This document shows positions 43,407 to 52,852 of a stretch of DNA of 64,000 bases, one piece after another (position 1 is the stretch's first letter; every line of letters starts with the position of its first letter). The position numbers and the translations under genes are program-made. The stretch comes from Rhizobium sp. FKY42. Lineage in GTDB: Bacteria > Pseudomonadota > Alphaproteobacteria > Rhizobiales > Rhizobiaceae. Where the stretch lies: NCBI RefSeq assembly GCF_005222835.1, contig NZ_STGA01000062.1, forward strand, positions 1 to 64,000. The letters run 5' to 3'. Under the pieces are notes generated by a model. The model made no database searches and was not told the DNA's origin. It saw only the letters and a program-made list of their open reading frames with translations.

Positions 43407-44171
43407 GTGCACTCCATTCTCATTCTGGGCGGGACGACGGAAGCGCGGCAGCTGGCCGAAGCCTTGCGCGGCATGAACCGTTTCGGGCTGGAGCTTTCGC
43501 TCGCGGGTCGCACCAAGGCCCCCGTGGCGCAGCCGGTTCCGGTGCGTGTGGGTGGCTTCGGCGGAGCGGAAGGTCTTGCCGACTATCTCAAGGCCAATGC
43601 CTTCGATCTGCTGATCGATGCGACACACCCTTACGCGGCGCGCATTTCCGCCAATGCGGCGAAGGCTGCGCAAATTTCTGGTGTACCGTTGGTCGCTCTG
43701 CGCCGCCCCGGCTGGGAGCGGCAGGCAGGTGATCGGTGGACCGAGGTGGAGAGCGTTGAGGCTTCGGTTGCGGCGCTGGGGCGCGAACCGCGCCGCGCCT
43801 TTCTGGCGCTTGGTCGGCAGGAGCTTCTGCCCTTCAAGGCAGCGCCGCAGCATGATTATCTCGTGCGCAGCGTCGATCCGGTGGAGCCGCCGTTGAACTT
43901 GCCAAACGTGCGTTACCTCACAGCCCGTGGTCCCTTCAACGAAGCGGATGAGCAGGCGCTGCTGGCGGAAAGCGGCATCGAGGTGATCGTTTCCAAGAAT
44001 TCGGGCGGTGCCGCCAGTTACGGCAAGATCGCCGCGGCGCGTGCTCTTGCGCTGCAGGTCATCATGATCAAGCGTCCGGTTTTGCCGGAGGTTCCATCGT
44101 TCCAGACGGTCGAGGCGCTCACTGCCCATGTGGATCAGGCCTTCCCACCCATCCAGGAACGTGGTGAATAG
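43407..44171 (+). CDS. cobK: precorrin-6A reductase CobK (GTG start)
   Basis: A 254-residue reductase reading HSILILGGTTEARQLAEALR at the N-terminus, DLLIDATHPYAARISANAA in the middle and VIVSKNSGGAASYGKIAAAR later, all CobK signatures. The best start is GTG 43407, because family homology begins right there; ATG 43350 would overlap cobL. It is a lone plus-strand gene whose 3' end overlaps cobJ by 37 bases. Confidence 0.92.
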   Translation: MHSILILGGTTEARQLAEALRGMNRFGLELSLAGRTKAPVAQPVPVRVGGFGGAEGLADYLKANAFDLLIDATHPYAARISANAAKAAQISGVPLVALRRPGWERQAGDRWTEVESVEASVAALGREPRRAFLALGRQELLPFKAAPQHDYLVRSVDPVEPPLNLPNVRYLTARGPFNEADEQALLAESGIEVIVSKNSGGAASYGKIAAARALALQVIMIKRPVLPEVPSFQTVEALTAHVDQAFPPIQERGE

Positions 44172-44899
44172 ACCAGCGGGGGCTGGCTTTCCCGCTCGAT
44201 CAGTCGTGTTTCCGTGGAACCGACGATGATGCAGGTCGCCATATCAGCTATATCGGAACGCGCTTCGGACAGCGGCACGACGTTGATGCGTTCATCGGGG
44301 CGACCGGCGGCGCGACCGAATATGACCGGAACTGTTCCCGGTAGGTGGGCGCGCAGGATGTCGAAAGCCTGCCCCAGCTGGTGCGGGCGCGCCTTGCTGA
44401 CGGGATTATAGAAGGCCATTACGAAACCAGCTTCCGCGGCGGAAACCAGGCGTTTTTCGATCACGTCCCAAGGCTTGAGGTTATCGGAAAGCGAGATGGC
44501 GCAGAAATCATGCCCCAGTGGCGCGCCTGCCTTTGCCGCCACGGCCAGCATGGCGGTGACACCCGGAACCACGGCAAAATCAACCTTGCGCCATTCCGCC
44601 GGGCCTGCCTCAATGGCCTCGCAGACGGCGGCGGCCATGGCGAAAACGCCAGGGTCGCCGCCCGAGACGACGCACACCTTTCCGCCTTGCGCAGCAAGGG
44701 TGAGGGCGGCACCGGCGCGGGAGATTTCCTCGCGATTGTCGGAGGCGTGGCGGCGCTGGTCGGGGCGCAGATCCAGCCGGTCCACATAGGGGCCATAACC
44801 GAAGAAATCCGTCGTCTCAGCCACAGCAGAAAGAGCTTCCGGCGTGATCTGCTCAGGGCTGCCGGGGCCGAGGCCGACAACGGTGAGTTTGCCCGTCAT
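44135..44899 (-). CDS. cobJ: precorrin-3B C17-methyltransferase CobJ
   Basis: A 254-residue SAM-dependent methyltransferase that contracts the corrin ring. Signatures are VVGLGPGSPEQITPEAL, FFGYGPYVDRL, SGGDPGVFAMAAAV and NPVSKARPHQLGQAF. Its ATG overlaps the cobI stop. It ends the riboswitch-led operon and overlaps cobK tail to tail. Confidence 0.95.
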   Translation of the reverse strand: MTGKLTVVGLGPGSPEQITPEALSAVAETTDFFGYGPYVDRLDLRPDQRRHASDNREEISRAGAALTLAAQGGKVCVVSGGDPGVFAMAAAVCEAIEAGPAEWRKVDFAVVPGVTAMLAVAAKAGAPLGHDFCAISLSDNLKPWDVIEKRLVSAAEAGFVMAFYNPVSKARPHQLGQAFDILRAHLPGTVPVIFGRAAGRPDERINVVPLSEARSDIADMATCIIVGSTETRLIERESQPPLVYSPRSWMGGKA

Positions 44900-45651
44900 G
44901 GCGCAAATCCTTGCGGGCGGGCTTTCCAGCCGGGAACCAGCACCAGCGAGAAATAGGGTGCCGGCGCCGTTTCATCCCGTTCAGCCAGAGGCATGGCATG
45001 GCCGGTGGGCATGGTGCCGCGCTCCACATAGATCGCGCCGCCGAGCTTGCCGGTCGCGGCCAATGCGCGGCGGATCTTCGGCAGGTTGCGGCCAACTTTC
45101 ATGATCACCGCGCCATCGGTTCCGGCCAGTCGCGCCGTCAGTGCGTCCTCGGGCAGAGTGCCGGGCAGAACGCTGAGGATATCGTCGCCCTGCACCAGCG
45201 GCAGACCGGCCAGTGACCAGCAGCCGGACATGGCCGTGACGCCCGGAATGACTTCCGCCGGAAAATGCGGCGCAAGCCGCAGATGCAGGTGCATATAGGA
45301 GCCGTAGAACAGCGGATCGCCTTCGCTTAAGACTGCCACGTTTCGGCCCGCCTGAAGATGCACGGCAATCTCTGCCGCCGATTGATCAAAGAAGCCATCG
45401 ATGGCGCGTTTATAGCTTTCGCTGTCCTTGTCCTCCTCCACTGTCACCGGATAGACGAGCGGCAGTTCGAGGATATCAGCCCGCACATGGGCGTCCACAA
45501 TGGTGCGCCCATTGCCGCGCGTGCCGCGCTTGGCGAAAAAGGCCAACACATCGGCATTGTTCAGCGCCTTGACGGCCTTCAATGTTAGAAGTTCGGGATC
45601 ACCGGGACCGGTTCCGACACCATAGATCTTGCCGGGAATCGCTTCGCTCAT
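44896..45651 (-). CDS. cobI: precorrin-2 C20-methyltransferase CobI
   Basis: A 251-residue SAM-dependent methyltransferase. It starts MSEAIPGKIYGVGTGPGDPE and contains SEGDPLFYGSYMHLH and EVIPGVTAMSGCW. The ATG at 45651 overlaps the cobH stop by 4 bases; the longer open frame upstream is only cobH in another frame. Confidence 0.95.
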   Translation of the reverse strand: MSEAIPGKIYGVGTGPGDPELLTLKAVKALNNADVLAFFAKRGTRGNGRTIVDAHVRADILELPLVYPVTVEEDKDSESYKRAIDGFFDQSAAEIAVHLQAGRNVAVLSEGDPLFYGSYMHLHLRLAPHFPAEVIPGVTAMSGCWSLAGLPLVQGDDILSVLPGTLPEDALTARLAGTDGAVIMKVGRNLPKIRRALAATGKLGGAIYVERGTMPTGHAMPLAERDETAPAPYFSLVLVPGWKARPQGFAP

Positions 45652-46280
45652 AGGCCGGCCCTCGCCAGTGCGTTGACGGCGGCTGCCGTCATGGCTGAGC
45701 CGCCCATGCGGCCCTTTACGATGGCATAGGGAATGCCGTGTCGGCTTTCTGCAAGTGCTTCCTTGCTTTCGGCAGCACCCACGAAGCCGACCGGCATGCC
45801 GATGATGGCGGCAGGCTTCGGGCAGCCCTTGTCCAGCATTTCCAGGAGGTAGAAGAGCGCGGTCGGCGCGTTGCCGATGGCGACGACTGAACCTTCCAGC
45901 CGATCTCGCCACAGTTCCAGCGCGGCTGCAGAGCGTGTATTGCCCACCTGTTTGGCAAGGTCCGGCACCTGCGGGTCGCGCAGCGTGCAGATGACCTCAT
46001 TCTGGGCCGGAAGCCTTGCGCGGGTCACGCCGTGGGCCACCATCTGCGCATCGCAGAAGATGGGTTTTCCTGCCAGAAGCGCATCGCGCGCGGCGGCCAC
46101 AAAGTCGGCTGAAAACTCGAAATGCGCTGCTGCTTCCACCAGTCCGCAGGCATGGATCATGCGGATGGCGACATCCGCTTGTTCCTCGCTGAAACGGGAA
46201 AGATCCGCCTCCTCGCGGATGATGGCGAAGGATTTGCGATAAATCGCATCGCCATCGCGGATGTAATCGTAGTCCGTCAT
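45648..46280 (-). CDS. cobH: precorrin-8X methylmutase CobH
   Basis: A 210-residue mutase producing hydrogenobyrinic acid. Visible are MTDYDYIRDGDAIYRKSFAI, the catalytic His in RMIHACG, IFCDAQMVAHGVTR and IGMPVGFVGAAESKEAL. The start overlaps the cobG stop (TGATG). Confidence 0.95.
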   Translation of the reverse strand: MTDYDYIRDGDAIYRKSFAIIREEADLSRFSEEQADVAIRMIHACGLVEAAAHFEFSADFVAAARDALLAGKPIFCDAQMVAHGVTRARLPAQNEVICTLRDPQVPDLAKQVGNTRSAAALELWRDRLEGSVVAIGNAPTALFYLLEMLDKGCPKPAAIIGMPVGFVGAAESKEALAESRHGIPYAIVKGRMGGSAMTAAAVNALARAGL

Positions 46281-47596
46281 CAAGGTCCTTCGCCAAGTGC
46301 TGCGGCAATCCCGCCGGGACCGAGCCGCACTAGGCAATCATGGTTCGTTTCGCCGTCCCGCCGTGACGTCTCAATGAGGGACGCAAGGGCTCTGAGAGCC
46401 GCTCTCTCATGGCCAGGGGCAAGCTGTTGGATTGGGGTATCCGTGGTTTTGCCGCAGAATACAAGATGGCTGCCGTTTTCGCTGCCCACCAGTGCAAGCG
46501 GCGAGGCGGTGGGATGCGCGCAACCCTTGCCGCAGCCGGAGAGATGAAGCCGGATTGACCCGTCAAAGAGGGAGGAAGTTTCCGCCGCAGCAAAGCGACC
46601 GGCTGCGTGCGTTGCCAGCCGTGCGGAATTGCAGGAAGGCGAACCCGGACAGGCATCAATCTGCCGTAGCGGGTCATCCGCCTTAACGACGAAACCAAGC
46701 TGCGTGGCGACTTTTTGCAGGCTTTGGCAGACCTCTCTGTTTGCGAAGACGAGCAAACTATGATCCGGCGCAGGCCTGATGCTTCCGATGCTGAGTGCTT
46801 CTGCCTGCTTTGCAAACTCCTCAAGCGTGCCCGCTTTCGTCTGGCCGAAGGGCAGGGCAATTCGCAGGGTGTGCAGATTCAGCCCAAGTGCAAAAGGCCC
46901 GAACGGGTTCTGGCGGAGTAGGATTGCTTGAGCCGTGATAGGTTTCAGATGGCGCAGCACATCTTGCGGAAGCGTGGCAGGATCGATCTGCCGCCCTCGT
47001 GCCTTCGGTCCAAGGCTGGCGAAATGATCCAACAGCGCCGCCACGCAAAGGGCCGCGTTTTCATCCCTTACAGAACCGATGACGTGACCGGTCTGGAATG
47101 TGCCGCCGAGGAAGACCGTCCATTCGGCCTCCTCAGTCGCGACCAGCCGGATATCGGCCAGCAGATCATCAAGGCGGATCAGCCCATTGGTTTCCAGCAC
47201 GACGGAAAGCTTGGGTGCGAGCCTGCCGCGCAGCGCTCTCGCATGGTCCATGATGGCAAGGCCCAGCGGGCGCGGATCCATGCCCTTTTCAAAGCCTGCC
47301 AGTGGCGACCATTCCACCGCCAAGCCTTCGCGCAGCGGCAGGTCTAGGGCGCGAACATCCGCTTCCAATTTTGCGGCTGAATCTAACGTCAGACCCCGAA
47401 TTTGCAGGTTTCCACGGGCCGAAATATCCAGAATGCCGTTGCCGTGCTCGATGGCGAGCTTGCAGATCGCAGCCAGTTGTTCGGGCGATATGGCCTCTGT
47501 CAGCGCCACACGGGAGAGATAACCATCGCCGGTCAGCATCGGCGCATGGAGGGCTGGACAGGCGCCGCGCGCCATGGAGGAGGCCATCACGTTCAT
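46280..47596 (-). CDS. cobG: precorrin-3B synthase CobG
   Basis: A 438-residue iron-sulfur monooxygenase of the sulfite/nitrite reductase fold that uses O2, marking an aerobic pathway. The nitrite-reductase half-domain motif ISARGNLQIRGL is near residue 60; cluster cysteines are seen in DACPGSPSCNSAR and HLSGCGKGCAHP. Four bases overlap the cobN stop. Length is normal. Confidence 0.93.
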   Translation of the reverse strand: MNVMASSMARGACPALHAPMLTGDGYLSRVALTEAISPEQLAAICKLAIEHGNGILDISARGNLQIRGLTLDSAAKLEADVRALDLPLREGLAVEWSPLAGFEKGMDPRPLGLAIMDHARALRGRLAPKLSVVLETNGLIRLDDLLADIRLVATEEAEWTVFLGGTFQTGHVIGSVRDENAALCVAALLDHFASLGPKARGRQIDPATLPQDVLRHLKPITAQAILLRQNPFGPFALGLNLHTLRIALPFGQTKAGTLEEFAKQAEALSIGSIRPAPDHSLLVFANREVCQSLQKVATQLGFVVKADDPLRQIDACPGSPSCNSARLATHAAGRFAAAETSSLFDGSIRLHLSGCGKGCAHPTASPLALVGSENGSHLVFCGKTTDTPIQQLAPGHERAALRALASLIETSRRDGETNHDCLVRLGPGGIAAALGEGP

Positions 47597-50500
47597 CGCC
47601 GCGCCCTCGCATGGGCAGAGCCGTGCAGCATTTCGAGATCACGATCCACGGAGTTGCGGCGCGGCTGCCAGAGCCCGCGACGGCGGGCAGACATCAGCCG
47701 TTCTGCGATGGAGCGGGCGGCTTCCGGGTTCTGGTCCAGCACGAAGTCCCTCACCCGTTCATCGGCCACATAGGCATCGTAGATGGCTTCGATCAGACTT
47801 TGCGGAACCGCTTCCGTTGTCTCGGCAAAACCGACGAGGCGATCCACCGTCTCGGCAAATTCCGCAGCACCTCGCGGGCCGTGGCGCATCTGGCCGCTGA
47901 TGAAGCGCGGGTTGATGGCGCGGGCGCGCACCACCCGCGTCACGGCTTCCGCTACGGAACGGGCGCGGGGTTTTTGCGGGTTGGTGGTATCGAGTGAAAT
48001 CAGATCCGCCTTGCCGCCGAGGGCTGCCACGGCTGCGGCAAAGCCACCGATAAAGGCCACATCGCCGGAACCATCCAGCAGGTCGCGGCCCGGATCGTCG
48101 CCGGTATGCACCAGCAGATCCGCTTGCCGCACCCGTTCGGTAAAGGCTTCGGAAGCTTCAAAGCCATCACCATCAGGCCCGCCAAAGGCATGGCTGGTCA
48201 TGGAAAGATAGGCGCGGCCCAGCTCCTCACGCGCCTGCCAGTCGCCGGAGGAAAGCTTTTCCTCGATGCCGGAGCCATAGGTTCCGGGAGCCGAACCGAA
48301 AATGCGCGGTGGGATTTGCCCGTGCCGCTTCGCCACTTCAGCCAGCGGATTGTCGCCCTCCGCTTCTTCGCGGGTTGCGATGGAACGCGTCGCAGCATCC
48401 AGCAGCGCAATCAGAGAGGGGAACATATCGCGAAACAGGCCGGAAATGCGGAAGGTGACATCCACACGCGGGCGGCCCAGCTGCGCGGGGGGCAGAACTT
48501 CAATGCCGGTCACCCGTCCGGTCGCGGCGTCCTGAACCGGTCTCGCTCCCATCAGCGCCAGCCCCTGTGCCGCTTCCTCGCCGCCGCTGCGCAAGCTGGC
48601 ACTTCCCCAGAGATCGATCACAAGGCTTTTCGGCCAGTCGCCATGGTCTTGAAGATAGCGGCGGATCACTTCGTCGGCGGCCAGTCTGCCCAGCTCGAAG
48701 GCGGTGGGCGTCGGCATAGTGCGCGGGTCGGACGCGTAGAGATTACGGCCTGTGGGCAGAACATCGCGGCGGCCACGGGCAGGCGCACCGGAGGGGCCGG
48801 GGCGAATAAAGCGGCCATCGAGCGCGGCCAGCAGCGCCTCGCGCTCGGCTTTCGCACTTTGCAGTCGCAGCGGATCGGTTTCGCCTTCATCGGCGCGGCC
48901 AAACACATGCTGGCCGTCCTTTATGGCAAAATCCTTGAGGTCGCAGAGAAAGGCGTCAATTCGGGAAAGGGCGGTATCGGGGTCTTCCTCGCGGGAAATC
49001 CCGGCTTCTGCCGCCAGCCCAGTTTCCTCCGCCGTTTCAACGATCAGCTTGGCCAGCCGGTCGCGGCGCTTGCGGTCCAGGCCGTCGGCCTGCGCATATT
49101 CGTCCACCAGCAATTCCAGCTTTTGCTGGGCGGGGGAAAGCCCTGCCGTGGCCAGCATAGGCGGCAGATGCCCGATGGTCTGGGCGGCAATCCGCCGCTT
49201 GGCGACGGCCGCCTCGCCGGGATTGGAGACAATGAAGGGGTAGAGAACCGGCAGATAACCAGTCACGATGTCCGGGAAACAGTTTTGCGACAGCGCGACA
49301 TTCTTGCCCGGCAGCCATTCCAGCGTGCCATGGGCGCCGACGTGAATGATGGCCTGCGTGCGCAGCTCCCTCTGCATGAAGCAGCCGAAGGCCAGCAGCG
49401 CATGGCGTGGCGGGCGGGCGGGGTCGTGATAATCCGTGCGACGATCCGCCTCGCGACCACGGTCCGGGGCCAATGCGACGGTCACATGACCAAATTGCAC
49501 GGCGCGGAAATGGAATGCGCTCCCTGCATATGCTTCGTCGGCATCATAATTTCCCCAAGCGGCTTGCACGGCAGAACGTGCCTCTTCGGGAAGCGTGCGC
49601 AAATAGTCCGAATAGACCTGCGCATCCAGCTTTTCCGTCCGCCGCAACACGCGGTCCATCAGGTCTTTGGCGGTCGCTGGTATGTCGCTCACCGCATAAC
49701 CTTCGGCCTGCAGGTCTCGCAGCATTTGCAAAACGCTTTCCGGCACATCGAGGCCGACTGCATAGCCGGTTCGGCCATCGGCACCGGGATAATCCGGCAT
49801 CAGAATGGTGATCCGTCGCTGCGCTTTCGGCGTGGCATAAAGCGCCAGATGCTTGAGAATGCGATCAGCCGTCGCCTCCACCCGATCCGGCTCTGGCGCA
49901 TTGGCAAAGCCGGTGAAGCCGAAATCTTCGCCCGCTTGCCGTTCCGCCTTGAAGGACAAAACACCTGCCAGAATGCGCCCATCCAGTTCCGGCAGGACCA
50001 CATGCATGGCAAGATCGGAGGGTCCAAGTCCGCGCTGGTTTTCCGCCCAGGCCTGCCGCTTTGTCGTCGCAATCACGGTTTGAAACACCGGCACGCCAAG
50101 CACATCGAACAGCGTCTCGCCCTCCAGTTCTGCATTGCTGGCAAAGGCGGTGGCGGTGATGATGGCCGTAGGCTGCAAAGGGGCTAGCATATCCCGCACA
50201 TGGGTCAGCGTTGCAGCGTCCTTGAGGCCCGGAACGAAGATGGGCAGAACGCAAACGCCTTGATCTTCCAGAGCCTCCACCAGCGCATTGATGGGTTCGA
50301 CATCGCTGGCCAGCAGCATGGAACGATAGAAGAGCAGCGGCAGAAGTGGCTTGTCTGCACGTTCGCTCAGGGTCTCGTCCAGCGATACCACGCCGTGATG
50401 AGGCCGGTAGAGGCCAAGCTTGGGAACGTCGGTTGCCTCTGGCACGGCAGTGACGATGTCTCCAGATAGCCTTTTTATAAGTCGGCTAACAAGTCGATCC

Positions 50501-50952
50501 AGATTATCCGGTCCACCGGTTCTGAAGAAGGCCAGCACCGACTGGATTGCCGGAAGATCCACGGTCGAAGCCGCTTCCAGCCGCTCATCGCGCTCGCTGC
50601 ATTCTCCGGGCAAAAGGTAGAGCGGAATATTCCGCTCTCTAGCGATACGCGCCAGCTCATCCACGCCATAGCGCCACCGGTCATAGCCGCCGAGAATGCG
50701 CACAAGGATCAGCTTTGCGTGCCGCGCCACCTTGTCGATCCAGAGATCGACCGACATGGGGTGGCGCAGATCGGCAAGCTGGGCAAGGCGAAGAGTGGGG
50801 CGTGCGCCTTCCAGCCGGCTCCAGGCGCTGGCGACCCCGTTCAGGTCGCTATCGGTGAAGGACAGCACCACCACATCCCCCGGCGTCTGGTTCAGATCAA
50901 CCGGTTCGATCAGATCGTCAAGCGACGAGGATGTGGTGGCGAGAATATGCAT
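47593..50952 (-). CDS. cobN: cobaltochelatase large subunit CobN, shortened
   Basis: An 1119-residue CobN that inserts cobalt into hydrogenobyrinate diamide with CobS and CobT. Conserved landmarks are MHILATTSSSLDDL, IIHVGAHGTLEWLPGKNVAL, RPGPSGAPARGRRDVLPTGR and MRHGPRGAAEFAETVDRLVG. Compared with the ~1275-residue Pseudomonas denitrificans protein, the segment between KDGQHVFGRADEG and ALLAALDGRF is over a hundred residues shorter, so the linker is missing rather than an end. The start overlaps the cobW stop (TGATG). cobS and cobT are not in the window. Confidence 0.93.
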   Translation of the reverse strand: MHILATTSSSLDDLIEPVDLNQTPGDVVVLSFTDSDLNGVASAWSRLEGARPTLRLAQLADLRHPMSVDLWIDKVARHAKLILVRILGGYDRWRYGVDELARIARERNIPLYLLPGECSERDERLEAASTVDLPAIQSVLAFFRTGGPDNLDRLVSRLIKRLSGDIVTAVPEATDVPKLGLYRPHHGVVSLDETLSERADKPLLPLLFYRSMLLASDVEPINALVEALEDQGVCVLPIFVPGLKDAATLTHVRDMLAPLQPTAIITATAFASNAELEGETLFDVLGVPVFQTVIATTKRQAWAENQRGLGPSDLAMHVVLPELDGRILAGVLSFKAERQAGEDFGFTGFANAPEPDRVEATADRILKHLALYATPKAQRRITILMPDYPGADGRTGYAVGLDVPESVLQMLRDLQAEGYAVSDIPATAKDLMDRVLRRTEKLDAQVYSDYLRTLPEEARSAVQAAWGNYDADEAYAGSAFHFRAVQFGHVTVALAPDRGREADRRTDYHDPARPPRHALLAFGCFMQRELRTQAIIHVGAHGTLEWLPGKNVALSQNCFPDIVTGYLPVLYPFIVSNPGEAAVAKRRIAAQTIGHLPPMLATAGLSPAQQKLELLVDEYAQADGLDRKRRDRLAKLIVETAEETGLAAEAGISREEDPDTALSRIDAFLCDLKDFAIKDGQHVFGRADEGETDPLRLQSAKAEREALLAALDGRFIRPGPSGAPARGRRDVLPTGRNLYASDPRTMPTPTAFELGRLAADEVIRRYLQDHGDWPKSLVIDLWGSASLRSGGEEAAQGLALMGARPVQDAATGRVTGIEVLPPAQLGRPRVDVTFRISGLFRDMFPSLIALLDAATRSIATREEAEGDNPLAEVAKRHGQIPPRIFGSAPGTYGSGIEEKLSSGDWQAREELGRAYLSMTSHAFGGPDGDGFEASEAFTERVRQADLLVHTGDDPGRDLLDGSGDVAFIGGFAAAVAALGGKADLISLDTTNPQKPRARSVAEAVTRVVRARAINPRFISGQMRHGPRGAAEFAETVDRLVGFAETTEAVPQSLIEAIYDAYVADERVRDFVLDQNPEAARSIAERLMSARRRGLWQPRRNSVDRDLEMLHGSAHARARR

Positions 50953-51989
50953 CAGGCGGCCAGCAACTTCCCGATCTTCTCGGCGTCGATGCCCTTTTCA
51001 CCGATCACGACAAGGCGAGAACGGCGGTCTTCACCGGCACGCCAGGCACGGTCGAAATAATGGTTCACGCGGGGGCCAACCGCCTGCACCAGAAGCCGCA
51101 TCGGCTTGCCGGACACTTCCACATAACCCTTGATGCGCAGAACCTTTTCGGTATCCGTCACATCGGCAATCCGCTTGGTCAGTTCTTCGGGGCTGGCAAT
51201 GGCCGGGATATCCAGCACGAAGCTGTCGAAGTCATCGTGCTCGTGGTCCAGCTCGTCATCGTGATGGGTCTTGCGGTTCTCGATATCGTCTTCCACTGCC
51301 AGACCAAGCCCGATGAAAATGGCCGGATCAATCTGACCGTTCTGGGAATTCACGATGCGTACGGCACGAGGAAGGTGGTCCTCCACATGGGCGCGGGCCT
51401 TTTTCAGATACGCTTCATTCAACAGGTCTGACTTGGTGAGGATCACCAGATCGGCGCAGGCGATCTGGTCTTCGAAGACTTCTTCCACCGGGTCGTCATG
51501 GTCGAGCGACTGGTCTTCTGCCCTTTGGGCGGCGAGCGCCTCCATGTCATCGGCCACGCGGCCTTCGGCGAGCGCCAGACCATCGACAACGGCAACGACG
51601 CCATCCACCGTTACCCGGCTTTTCACGCCCGGCCACTGGAAGGCCTGAACGAGCGGTTTCGGCAGGGCAAGGCCCGAGGTTTCGATCAGGATGTGATCGA
51701 CCTTGGGTTCCATGGCGAGAATCTTGTCGATGGCGGGCACGAAGTCATCGGCCACCGTGCAGCAGATGCAGCCATTGGCCAGTTCGATGATATTGTCTTC
51801 CGGGCAGTTTTCGATACCGCAGCTCTTCAGGATTTCGCCATCAATGCCGACATCGCCGAATTCGTTGACGATGACAGCAAGGCGCTTGCCTTTGATGTTT
51901 TCCAGCGCATGGCGCAGCAGCGTGGTTTTACCGGCGCCAAGAAAGCCGGTGACGACGGTGCAGGGCACGCGGGCGAGCGAGTTGGTCAT
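50952..51989 (-). CDS. cobW: CobW, G3E-family GTPase of cobalamin synthesis
   Basis: A 345-residue metallochaperone-type GTPase. The P-loop is GFLGAGKT at 15-22, the metal site GCICC has Cys 74, 76 and 77, and a His/Asp-rich stretch (THHDDELDHEHDD) separates the GTPase from the C-terminal domain. CobW is thought to deliver cobalt to the chelatase. The neighbouring cobN supports this. Its ATG overlaps the DUF1636 stop. Confidence 0.94.
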   Translation of the reverse strand: MTNSLARVPCTVVTGFLGAGKTTLLRHALENIKGKRLAVIVNEFGDVGIDGEILKSCGIENCPEDNIIELANGCICCTVADDFVPAIDKILAMEPKVDHILIETSGLALPKPLVQAFQWPGVKSRVTVDGVVAVVDGLALAEGRVADDMEALAAQRAEDQSLDHDDPVEEVFEDQIACADLVILTKSDLLNEAYLKKARAHVEDHLPRAVRIVNSQNGQIDPAIFIGLGLAVEDDIENRKTHHDDELDHEHDDFDSFVLDIPAIASPEELTKRIADVTDTEKVLRIKGYVEVSGKPMRLLVQAVGPRVNHYFDRAWRAGEDRRSRLVVIGEKGIDAEKIGKLLAA

Positions 51990-52435
51990 GAAGTCTGTCC
52001 TTCGACGTTTGTAAGAATTGGTTGAAGCGGCGGAATGCGGGCAATCATACCGCGCTTGAGGGCGTGCGGGCGACCCTTCCAGGGCATCAGGCCATCGGTG
52101 GAACCGGCCAGCAGGCGCGCACCTTCCAGCAGGTCTTCGGCCGCATCGGTGGTCAGGTCACCGAAGACGTAGGACCAGCCATTTGCGCTCTGGATGCTGG
52201 CGCTCAGGGCTCGCTTGCAATTGGCAAGACAGGCGACGGAGCGGATTTCAACCCCCTCAGCGAACAGCGATTTCGCACGATCGGCCAGCACGGCACCATC
52301 GCGCGGTGCATCGGCAGCTTCCTGGCCGCTGCGGCAGGTTTCGCAGACATAAACGACCACGTGGGGTGCTGCGTCCGTTCCGGCCCGTTTCAAATCTTGT
52401 CGTATAGAAAGATCCAAGAATCCACCCCAAATCAT
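51986..52435 (-). CDS. DUF1636 family Cys-rich protein, first gene of the riboswitch operon
   Basis: A protein of about 149 residues from ATG 52435; the exact start is unsure because the longer frame to 52687 would run through the riboswitch. The core reads VVVYVCETCRSG and later VACLANCKRALS, so four Cys arranged C-x2-C and C-x3-C, as in thioredoxin-fold [2Fe-2S] proteins. It is the first cistron after the B12 riboswitch and overlaps cobW by 4 bases. DUF1636 has no established function; context points to a role in cobalt handling or an electron-transfer step of corrin synthesis. Confidence 0.85.
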   Translation of the reverse strand: MIWGGFLDLSIRQDLKRAGTDAAPHVVVYVCETCRSGQEAADAPRDGAVLADRAKSLFAEGVEIRSVACLANCKRALSASIQSANGWSYVFGDLTTDAAEDLLEGARLLAGSTDGLMPWKGRPHALKRGMIARIPPLQPILTNVEGQTS

Positions 52436-52531
52436 TGTTGCAATGGGGCGCATCCATGTCAGGTTACTCACCTCACATGGTTTGATACATCCTTGCCCGG
52501 AGCACCCCGCCCGGCGGATTTCATGCATAAA

Positions 52532-52725
52532 CGGCAGGTCTCCTGGCTCGCGACCATCGTGCCTGCGCCGCCTTCCCGAAGCATTCTTCAGTGGCATTGT
52601 GCGCCGGACGCTCCAACCCGGTTCAACAGGTGGAAGGCCGCTTACAGTTGCGGGGGCAGCCGTGGCTTGGGCGAAACACCGCACCACGTTCCCTCTTAGC
52701 TTTTCCCGTTGCCGGGAAAAGACCG
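52532..52725 (-). ncRNA. cobalamin (AdoCbl) riboswitch
   Basis: The minus strand shows the conserved order: GGTGCGG, GGCTGCCCCCGCAACTGTAA, AATGCCACTG, GGGAAGGCGGC and finally the B12 box GAGCCAGGAGACCTGCC at 52549-52533. It ends about 97 bases before the ATG of the DUF1636 gene and leads the DUF1636-cobW-cobN-cobGHIJ operon, so B12 would shut off the operon. The 5' edge at 52725 is approximate. Confidence 0.95.
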
Positions 52726-52852
52726 TTCACAGCCGTTCACTATGCCCTTGTGCAACTTGCTGTCAATGGTGATTGCAGCAGGGGTGATTGTCGCCTGAGG
52801 TGTTTCGACTATAGTCCGCCGCTCGAATGAAGAGCACAGCGAGGAGAGGCCA

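Noticed and set aside
48106-50187. 693-residue plus-strand open frame
   Set aside because: It lies wholly antisense to cobN and has no recognisable domain.
52736-52852. Second cobalamin riboswitch before cobO
   Set aside because: No B12 box or GCCACTG element is present on the plus strand; the only riboswitch faces the other way.
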